Shown in pieces: positions 55,717 through 64,000 of a stretch of DNA of 64,000 bases (the stretch's first letter is position 1; every line of letters begins with the position of its first letter). Location: assembly GCA_964036295.1 (NCBI GenBank), contig OZ038472.1, positions 14,111,885-14,175,884 on the forward strand. The letters are read 5' to 3'. Under the pieces are notes generated by a model. That model was given only the letters and a program-made list of their open reading frames with translations, ran no database searches and was not told where the DNA came from. This DNA comes from Plumapathes pennacea (Eukaryota; Cnidaria; Anthozoa; Antipatharia; Myriopathidae). Position numbers and translations under genes: made by a program.

Positions 55717-58700
55717 ATGAAGTTTAGACAGCGATTTCTTGTTTGTGGATTCCTATTGTTTATCATCATTCCTTTTATATATTTGAGATTTCGCCTCTCG
55801 GACGAAAGGCACCCACTAACTTTCGCTTCGAAAACGCACGATCGGCTACTCCACGATCGTACGGATTTTAACGGCGCCGATCACCATCATGTTCAACGGG
55901 CAAGTGAGCGGAGCGACAGTGCAGAATCCAAGCCCGAACACTCTGAAAAAGAAGAAAATCTAAAACACCACGAGGAAAAAAACCATGGGAAATTGGACTT
56001 AACTACTGATTCACCAGATTATGAATTTGATGATCCGTGGCGGCTTTGGAGTGGAATGGTCACAGAGCGCCAGTTGTCTTCACCTGCGGATCCTGATTCC
56101 ATCAACATGATTCTTGAGGCGTTGACTTATAAACCGATTGTTGCTGTTGGTGTCGGGTACAAGGGAACCCAATTGAAAGCGTCCATGCTTTTGGAAGGAA
56201 AGCAGAGAGTTGTTTTTAAGCCTATGAGGTGAGTTTATTTCATTACATTCAAGGCTATGATTTCACTTAATCCATTCACCCCACATTAAACTCCTGCAAC
56301 CCCAATCCTAAATTACGTATATCCTATATGTAAGCTTCCCAGCTAAAACAATCCCTCTTATTTATCCACACCTGTAGACCTCCTCCCAATGCCCCCCCCC
56401 CCCCCCCCCTCCTCCTTCAGCCTCTAACCAGAGATATATATAGTGCAGTGTAGAGAATTTGCTACTTAATTATTGCTCATATGACAGCTGATTGTCGACC
56501 TAAAGGTATCAATATTCTAACTACATCACTCATAAATTGTAATTTTGAGTGGCTGGGAGAATTAGTATTTTGACTCTTGGAGTGACAGAATTGACTCAAA
56601 ACATTTCTGAAAGCTATGTTACTTTTTAATTAATATTTTTAATTTTTGTTTCTTTTTTTGTTGTTGTTGAAAAATTGTTGTAAGTTAGAAATCCCCATTC
56701 TACCATATAATACTCCTGGCTCCTTTTAGTCAATGACTCTATCAACTTTATGATTCTACAGTAGACAGGAAAAAAGCAATTTTTGTTACAATAATAGGGG
56801 AGCTCTGGGAGTTAATAAAATGATCATTTTTCAACATGTACAGTACTGGTGTAACCAGCTTATGATCTTTTCTAGATATCCAAGAAATCATATAATTGAG
56901 GGCAAGCCATATGATGGATTTGACAGACATAATGGGGAAATTGCTGCATTTCATTTAGACAGGTGAGTTTGCCATTGTCTACACTCTTAATGATCACATT
57001 TGATGCCATAAAATGTTCAAAACTGCAAGTGGAACAAAGAATGATTGGAAAGACTTAAACAATTTTTTTATGAAATACACAGAATAATACATGGATGCTT
57101 GAAGATATCAAATTTATCTTCTTGTGTTTATCTTGATATCCCACTCGTTCGCTTTGCTCACTCGCGAGATATCATGCATCGATCTGTACAAGTGCATTTG
57201 GGATTGGTGGACTAAACACAGACAAAAAAAGTAATCAAGTTTTTTTACCCACTTGTAACATACTGACTTACAACTGGCCTACAGTAGGCCCAGATGCTGT
57301 GGTCATGATATTTACAGTAAGCATTTTCATTTCTTCAGGATCCTTGGATTTTATCGAGCTCCACCAGTGGCTGGAAGGGTGGTGAATTTAGAGGAAGAAG
57401 TTGAACCAATAGGGGAGTTGAAATTAATGAACACATTTTTCAAAGAAAGTAAGTACATTAATTAATAATAAGTATTTAATATGGTCTAATATGTATCAAT
57501 AGTGATATTTTAAATTAGTTAGTTTGCTCAAGTTGACAGTATTACAATATTTTGTACATGACCTCAAACGGAATCGTGTTCATGCAGATTGCTCATTTAC
57601 TGTGTTAAGCTGGGTAAAATTTTACACTCTAGGGCCAATTCAGTAAACATTTACATGTGTATTTTACAAGTTGGACCATTATTCAACGACCACTAAATGG
57701 AGTCTAATCAAGCAAAGGTCTGCAAAATATTACAGATTCTCACATGCATAACTGTAACAGATTTTGGCTGTGGTATTGGATTAGAGTGAGTTTTAACTTG
57801 CAGAGGAATTAGTCCAACTTGTAAAATACACTTGTAAATGCTTTATTGATTTGGCCCCTGGGGAGCATTGGAATGAGAGAATTCAGACTGATCAGTTTAA
57901 GGAGTCAGAGTACAGCATATTGTTGTATGTTAGTCATATGTTATCATTAATGGCATGGAATATCAAGTGTGTCCTGCATTATTTTTTTTTTCAGATGGTA
58001 ACACTTGCTTCTATGGTGTCTGCTACTACTGTAAGAGGTCAGAGGCTGCATGTGCCAAAGGGACACTAATGGAAGGATCTATGACAATATGGCTTCCCCA
58101 GGGTTGGTCCTTAGCCAAGTCTCGACATCCATGGCAACGAACCTACACAAACAGGAAGGCACAGTAAGTGGGAACTGTATCCATTTTCTATTTTTAATAT
58201 TTTTAAATTTAATATTTTTTAATACTAGCAGGGTTCTACAAAGGAGAATTTCCACCAAGTTCATTTCTAAGTAAAATGTAATATATGTATAGTGGAGTTC
58301 TACTGTACATTTCTACAAGTTTTGTAACTCACGATAGTAGGCTTTGTAGAATGCATACATTCATGAACAGACACATTATTATATATATTTTTTATGACCC
58401 AACATGCAAACTTATGTTTGTAATATTTTTTTGTGCCGTGGGTACATTTTGCATACTATTGTTTTGTTCTGTTAGGTGGGAAACAGACAACAACTATTGC
58501 AAGAAAGTGGTCCAGATCCCTCCGTACAACTCTGGCCCAAGACTGCTGGATCTTATCGACACTGCAGTGTTTGACTTCCTTATAGGTTTGTGTCGAAGCA
58601 CACTTCTAATGAGCTGCGAATCTTGTGAAGTAACATTTCCTTGTTAGACTTCCGAGCAGCAAAACATTTTTCAGGCTTCCCCTCCTCTTTAGCCACCCCG

Positions 58701-60540
58701 AAAACATCAGAAGAAGGGGTGTTTCTGCAACAATGATCCTCATTTAGCAAAGCTTTAACCCCCAAGCCTAGTATTCTAAGGTTACTCAATTCATTGTTCC
58801 ATTTTTGCCAAGGTTTTTTTCAAGGTTCTATTGGGTTCATCATCTCTTGTAACCTTTCTATGAGTGTCTTAATTCTTGAAATATCGTCCACTTTTTGCTG
58901 ATAGTGATTTGAAGTTGTACGCGAGAGTACATTACAACCTGCCCAAGATCAGGTCATTTTCACATAGTTGTTCACTTGCCCTTTTGTCTTCTGAAATCAG
59001 TTTTATCATTTCACCGAGGTTGCTGTCAGCACCGCAGATTACAAACTTCCATGACATTATTTCAACCTTTTTTTTTTGCAGGAAATGCAGACAGGCATCA
59101 CTACGAGACTTTTAAAAAAGGTGGAGAAGAAGGCATGCTAATTCACCTGGATAATGGAAAAAGGTGTGATGTTTTATAATCTACACTGTAGTCAATAATG
59201 GCCAGGTTTGTTTTTACAAGTTAGTGAGGGTTTGTATGTCCTTGGTCAGAGGATATATAAAATTATGAAGATAGAAGGATAAAGTTATTAGAGTTATAGT
59301 TAAAGAGTCATACCATGTTCTTATCTTATTTTATTTACCAATTCTGAATGTTCTTGTAAAGTGGAAGATTTAGGGTGTTTTATTGTGATACTCAAGGCTT
59401 ACGCCTGTTTAACTTTATTTTAACACTTGGTTTTGTTTTTCTTTCATACTAAAGCTTCTCCAACCCACACAGCGACGAGATATCAATTCTTGCCCCACTC
59501 TACCAGTGCTGCAAGTAAGTCGATTTTGTGACAAGCTGTCAGAAGAATAGAACGAAAAAGGGGGAGGAGATAATTTTCAAACTTTTGTTGTTTTTTGTTG
59601 TTGTTTTTTGTTGTTGTTGTTGTTTTTTCCTCTGTTTGTGTTTAAATTGAATCATGCTTGGGGTTGAATACGTGATACCGATACTTTCATTCCCGTAAGA
59701 ATTTGTCTTTGTTCCCACTTGTTGCCCTGTTGTTCCGGAACAACAAACTCCAATGTAAACGTGGTACGAAAACGTATCTCGTACCGGAATGAAAGTCATA
59801 CCGGTTAATGTAAACACCCCCGTAAAATATTACGAGAAAGGTCAGCGTTTCTTCACTGCTGTGACGTACATTGTCACTAGAATTTTCTATCTGCAGGTCG
59901 TATCTATTATATTATTGTATTCAAATTATCAGTTCATTGTTCGGGCATGAATTGAATCCATGCCTGTCTCGCTCGCAGCAAACATCGTACCTTTGTCCGA
60001 GGCTATAGGTTTGAATCCCGTCAAATCCTCAGTGATTTTCTTAGAACGTTTTGTATGTGTACTTACTAAAAAAAGTATGATATAGAACAATCATTGACCA
60101 ACTAAAGCTCGGACTCGACAGCTTCATTTCTTCAATCTACTTCTACGTTTACTAAACTTAAACAATAAATCTAAAGCTAAGATTAACCTTAAAAATACAT
60201 TATCTAAAGTCGAGTGTTAACTTGAATATTACTGATAAAATAAGACAGCAAACCTTGACTTTATAATATACTCCGGACATTTCTCTGAAACTTGATTTCG
60301 TTATTTCTTAGAATTCGAGCATCTACTTGGACACGGTTGACTGAAATTAATAGCGATACCAAGAAACCCCTCAGCAAACGACTGGAGAAAGCCATGGAAA
60401 GCGACGCAGTAGTTCCCGTATTGACAATATTACACTTGAAGGCTTTGGATAGAAGGCTCAAGATTGTGGTCGATATTGTCAAAAAATGCATCGGGAAAAA
60501 CAAACAATCTGATGGTGTCCTCCTAAAAGATGGTTTCTAA
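55717..60540 (+). CDS. FAM20B: FAM20B: glycosaminoglycan xylosylkinase, 8 exons, 452 aa
   Basis: Exons 55717-56228, 56876-56962, 57339-57448, 57995-58163, 58476-58585, 59082-59163, 59455-59514 and 60312-60540, all GT-AG and in frame. The start [12 protein letters not shown] was chosen because it resembles the vertebrate FAM20B N-terminus; a TTACAG acceptor at 55700 suggests a 5' UTR exon. Residues 6-25 form a type II signal anchor (Golgi). The stem, about 40-110, is rich in His/Glu/Lys and longer than in vertebrates. Kinase signs: FKPMR (Lys168), [10 protein letters not shown] (Glu192), CFYGVCYYC cysteines, GNADRHHYE (catalytic Asp333), HLDNGKSF (metal-binding Asp353), [11 protein letters not shown]20B phosphorylates the xylose of the proteoglycan linkage region, promoting chain elongation. 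It is unrelated in function to the TRAF cluster. Confidence 0.93.
56274..56594. mobile_element. decayed TTAA-family element in FAM20B intron 1
   Basis: Starts near TTAATCCATTCACCCCA and ends TTGGAGTGACAGAATTGA, which look like eroded TTAACCCTTTCACTCCC ends. The inside includes AACTACATCACTCATAAATT and GGCTGGGAGAATTAGTATTT, as in the intact copies, interrupted by other sequence and a poly-C run (56392-56409). Confidence 0.45.
56392..56409. repeat. poly-C tract (18 C) in FAM20B intron 1
   Basis: Uninterrupted C run followed by TCCTCC; simple repeat. Confidence 0.9.
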
Positions 60541-60582
60541 TGTAGGTCAATGGCTTAGGGCGTGTTTGTTTGGGTCTGTTAA

Positions 60583-60777
60583 CCCTTTTATTCCCAAGTT
60601 CAAAATTCAGATTCTCCCAACCTTTTAAGAAGAAAATGTATAAGTGATGTAGTGAGAATTGATAGTTTAATCAGCTATCATCTGAGCAAGGTATCAAAAG
60701 CCAAGTTCTTCCTACTGTATGATATATCTCTGGTGAGAGACTGAAAGAGAAAATTAAAGTTCTTAGGAGTAAAAGGG
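60583..60777. mobile_element. TTAA-flanked miniature element, copy 42 bp after the FAM20B stop
   Basis: CCCTTTTATTCCCAAG...CTTAGGAGTAAAAGGG with TTAA at 60579-60582 and 60778-60781. It is 195 bp and has the same orientation and internal blocks as the 6152 copy (ATTCTCCCAACCTTTTAAGA, AAGGTATCAAAAGC, GATATAT, GAGA.ACTGAAAGAGAAAATT). Likely within the FAM20B 3' UTR. Confidence 0.8.
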
Positions 60778-60781
60778 TTAA

Positions 60782-62503
60782 ACGGAATAGAAATATTGGT
60801 CCTGATCGGTAAAACCTTTTGGTTTGGGTCTGACTTGAATCAAGATGCAATGAAACACTAGTGGCTGTATAAACTAGTTTTCATCTGTGTCGAAGTAAAG
60901 ATAAAACATAAAATGTATTAACCTAGTGCGGTTGATGTGGATAAGCCGCCGTAAAGGTAGTTTATCACAATAACTATGAAGCTAACTAAGTTCTTTAAGA
61001 TCTTGAAAGGAAGCAGTGAAAAAATACCATATTCTTAGTCGGCCAGTGCGCTTGTGACGTCATTAGTACAATGAATAGAGACACGCGGGGTCCCGGGAGA
61101 GGAACTTCTGTCGTGTGTTTATATGCAAAAGATATTATAGCCGAGTCAGTTTTTGCACATGACGGATCCAAGAGCTCCCTTTATTTTTCTTGCCCTCTTT
61201 TCTTCTAATTTCGGTCAAACAGATATTCACGAAAAAGTGTATTATAATAATTGAGAGAAAACAATTATCGAAGGCCCCGTAGGAATATTCTTCGTTTGCA
61301 ACAACCCAGTTTTCATAGCTCCCGACTCATGCCGGGTATGTTTCATACGGAATAATATTTTCAATGAGTGATTTGCTTTTGCCTTGAGTGATCGTTTTTG
61401 CCGAGAGCATTTTAAACTTGCTTTCCGATGCACGTGACAGTACTTGTGTGACGCTTGCTATACAACCTGGCAACCTTGTTGAGTGAATTTTCAAGCTGAC
61501 ATGTTTTGTGGAGGAACTGTGTTGTCATTTTGTAATGGGATTGACTGGGGAATACCCGACATCTTAAGTAGCTGTAAGACAGCGTAATAGCCTTATCTCA
61601 TCTTCCCAGCGTGTGCATCATGTTCAAGTAGCTGTAATTGAAAGCTTTTAGACCTATCTCTGCAGCACATTAAAACATGACACTTCCCATGATGAAATTA
61701 CTTCGTATGAAAAAGCCATCTCAGATGTTACGCATCCTACCTACATGTACAAGTCTGATCACTAATATGTTCAAGACTGCTATGCATTAAGCTTTAACGC
61801 AAAATTCTGGGTCGATACGAAATTAATCTCTATCGGAAGCTGCAGACGTTTGAATACCGTGACAACAAAGGCGTGCATCACGCTTGTGGAGCGAACATTA
61901 CGGCTCGGATAGTCGGATATCAACCTTGAGCTTTTGAAGACTTCGAGGTATTCAGTGACAAATATTCTCGATGTAATCGCCTGCCGGTCTTTCCTGCTTT
62001 TGTTAAAGCGGCGTGAGTGAAAGCTAAGTAGCTGATAATTCGGGATTCCCCGTTCTATGATATTATGCTCGTGACATTTCATTGACAGATCTTGTATCTT
62101 AATCTCGCGTGATATTTGCCTCAAACCTATTAGTAATTCAGTATCCTCAGACAATAAACAAAGAACCTGTACTGCACGCAAAACGAAGTTAAGCGCCGAC
62201 TGTTCGTATACGCCGCGCGTTACACAAAGCCGCAGAGTTTCCGACGAAGGGAGACACTGCCCGCAGGGAAAAGTTCAAGTTTTATCAAGTTTCGACACGT
62301 CTTCTACTACTTATTCGATGTTCTTTCACACAAATATTGCTCAGAACACAGATACATTGGTTGAAGCGGTATCTATAATCGGGCATTTGCAAAACACAAC
62401 CCTTCGTACTTTACGGGGGTCCCGCTGGTAACACATCAAGCATTTGTGTACGGCTATTTTCAAGTCTTCCGACGCTTAAAAACAATGCAAGCCAAAATCG
62501 CTC
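60782..62503. other. 3' flank of FAM20B; possible remnants of the element below
   Basis: The minus-strand ORF at 61242-61433 is Lys/Arg/Ser-rich (SRQKRSLKAKANHSLK) and resembles the basic tail that can follow OTU-like modules in repeated proteins, but this is weak. The ORF at 61780-62181 has no recognised domain. Nothing else is supported. Confidence 0.35.
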
Positions 62504-62989
62504 TTAAAGTATGGCTTCCGTGCATCCAGAAAGCCAACCGATGTTCAGTTCGGATGGGATACGGCAGTAAGCAAAGCCTTCAATGGGAATGCAAGTTCCG
62601 AACAAATTACCCACGTAACTTTCACTGTATTGCAGCTCATACTGAGTTTCATATATTGTAACTATTCCAGGTTGATCTGTCAGTAACAAAAAGTAGTCAT
62701 CCGATTATTGCGAAAGAGTGGAATAGAGAATGTTCCCAGCATTCGTAATTTCAACTAAATCCTCCGATAAACAAATAAAATTTGTGTGGTTAAATATAAG
62801 AGCTGCTAGAGACATAGTTGCACATTGTCGCCCAGCATTATCTCCAAATATTGCAGCATTACCTTGACTGTACGGTGCAATGATCGTTTTGTTTGGATCA
62901 ACAACTGAAGGACCGGAATTTTTTTCTATATCCCTTGACAGAGAAAATGCATTGTACTTGGTTCTGTGATTTTGATCTCTCAGAGCCAA
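62504..62989 (-). pseudogene. decayed transposon-type ORF: 2A-like motif plus OTU-like module
   Basis: The minus strand reads from ATG at 62989. After about 18 residues comes SRDIEKNSGP, close to the 2A consensus D-[VI]-E-x-N-P-G-P but with Ser for the first Pro. Then YSQGNAAIFGDNAGRQC and ATMSLAALIFNH follow, a Cys-containing motif I associate with OTU-like cysteine-protease modules in multicopy cnidarian proteins. A TAA at 62705 interrupts the frame, yet the same frame continues open with TDQPGIVTIYETQYELQYSE to the next stop at 62504. The internal stop and altered 2A site say it is dead. The family name is inference; the reading frames are direct. Confidence 0.5.
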
Positions 62990-63783
62990 CTAAGGCAAGC
63001 AACTTGCTGTCTTCAAAATAGCGAAACTGCTCGCCCGCCAAGTCACTTGATCACAACGTCATCACAAATCACATGATAATATGAACCAATCACCGCATTT
63101 CCTATTTGTAGCCCAGAAAAAAAAAAAACGCTCCATTTTAAAGCTTGTGTCGTCACAAGCAAAAAGTTGTTTCGACCGTGATTATTACTCGAGTTTACAG
63201 CGGAAAACCTCTTAAAAATGTCATACTATCAAAGGAAACACCGATCAGCCGAGTTTCAGTTCGTGTTTCAGACCAGAGGCTGCTATTATAAATTGGCGTC
63301 CTGAAGTGGAATACCAGCATGGCGGCTGCATACAAAGCTTAACGTCAAGATGTAGGCTACAAAATAAACGTATTGGCAATTCGACTAAGTGAACGTGTTT
63401 TTTCGATTTCTGGAGTCAAAAAAAAAAAGCACTGAACTACTTGACCTATTGACGTAAACCGAAAATTGGGTTATTTTCTCGTCGCAGGATATCACTTGCA
63501 GTCACGAGACAGCCGAGAAGCGTATGCTGAAATAGTGACGGACGAGCTCTCTTGGTATAAACTTTTGGCTCGATGCACAGTTTTGGTATCTAACAAGGTT
63601 CACTTGTCGTTTAATATCTTTTATGCAAACTAGCCTTCACTTCGCGTCGACATCAGCGCGGGCGAAAGGAGCTTGCCAAAACTCATGCAACTGGTAAGTC
63701 ACTTCGATTGACGCCATAATGATTATATCCAGTAGTTATACTCGTTTACGTTTCGCCGGTATGTTCTGTGTTGAAACGACTAA
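62990..63783. other. region with no supported gene at the right end
   Basis: Includes A-runs at 63118-63128 and 63419-63428. GCAACTG|GTAAGTCACTT at 63692 could be a donor of a 5' exon of a gene beyond the window, but no coding evidence is present. Confidence 0.35.
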
Positions 63784-63936
63784 GGCCCCCTTACCCCGGT
63801 CCAAGAGATTTTCTTGATCTTCTGAGCGACGAGCGGATAGCCGCCGGTAGAAGACCAAAATTGCTTTTCTTTGCGACTCTCCTTTTGCCACTCAGAGGAT
63901 TGAGAAAACCGCTGGGACCAGGGTAAGCCCCCCCCC
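63784..63936. mobile_element. miniature inverted-repeat element at the window end
   Basis: Left end GGCCCCCTTACCCCGGTCC, then AAGAGATTTTCTTGATC and CTGAG. The right end, read in reverse, is GGGGGGGCTTACCCTGGTCC, CAGCGGTTTTCTCAATCC, CTGAG. About 150 bp, non-coding; target site unclear because of the C run. Confidence 0.6.
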
Positions 63937-64000
63937 CTACACACTGAGCCCGGATCAGAGTGGGATCATTCGAGACCCACAGGGACGGTACCTCTTGGTA

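Noticed and set aside
59940..60020. Possible tRNA or tRNA-derived SINE (GGTTTGAATCCC at about 60008)
   Set aside because: There is only a B-box-like motif. I could not build an acceptor stem or anticodon arm. A similar AGGTTTGATTCCC at 47941 is equally isolated.
61780..62181. 133-codon minus-strand ORF
   Set aside because: It may belong to the decayed element at 62504-62989, but no motif links them and no family is recognised. Left as unassigned.

Overview
This is eukaryotic nuclear DNA. Genes are split by short GT-AG introns, intergenic space is AT-rich, and there are many small inverted-repeat transposons and long C/G homopolymer runs. The gene content (a tandem TRAF family plus FAM20B) and the repeat style fit an anthozoan cnidarian, most likely a stony coral. 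That assignment is an inference; no species-specific marker is visible.

The main content is a cluster of five TRAF (TNF-receptor-associated factor) genes in alternating orientation. Genes A (234-3843, +), C (20395-24077, +) and E (48339-52240, +) each have seven exons with identical phases. They encode 570-573 aa proteins with RING, TRAF zinc fingers, coiled coil and TRAF-C (MATH) domain. Genes B (6928-8214, -) and D (28844-29854, -) are shorter, RING-less members converging on A and C. The layout is A> <B (spacer) C> <D (spacer) E>. Sequence downstream of A matches that downstream of C, and parts of the spacer before C match the spacer before E, so the cluster grew by segmental tandem duplication of a unit about 20-28 kb long. 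C and E are the youngest pair. TRAFs couple TNF/IL-1/Toll-type receptors to NF-kB and JNK signalling. A/C/E look like complete adaptors with E3-type RINGs, whereas B/D could at most be RING-less adaptors or modulators.

The spacers (8.2-20.4 kb and 29.9-48.3 kb) hold no gene I recognise. They carry mobile elements: a TTAA-flanked miniature family with two empty sites inside this window; a 1.9 kb inverted-repeat element with a broken THAP zinc finger; a foldback element beside the gene C promoter with a 27-bp array of CACGTG boxes; TTA-flanked miniature elements; several long hairpins; minisatellites; and a fragment matching a LINE reverse-transcriptase C-terminus. Two NF-kB-like sites recur at matching places upstream of C and E.

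From 55.7 to 60.5 kb lies an eight-exon FAM20B gene (Golgi glycosaminoglycan xylosylkinase) with its catalytic residues intact. The last 3.5 kb contains a decayed ORF with a 2A-like motif and a transposon-type OTU-like domain. Exon boundaries were set by hand from splice consensus, reading frame and agreement between paralogues.
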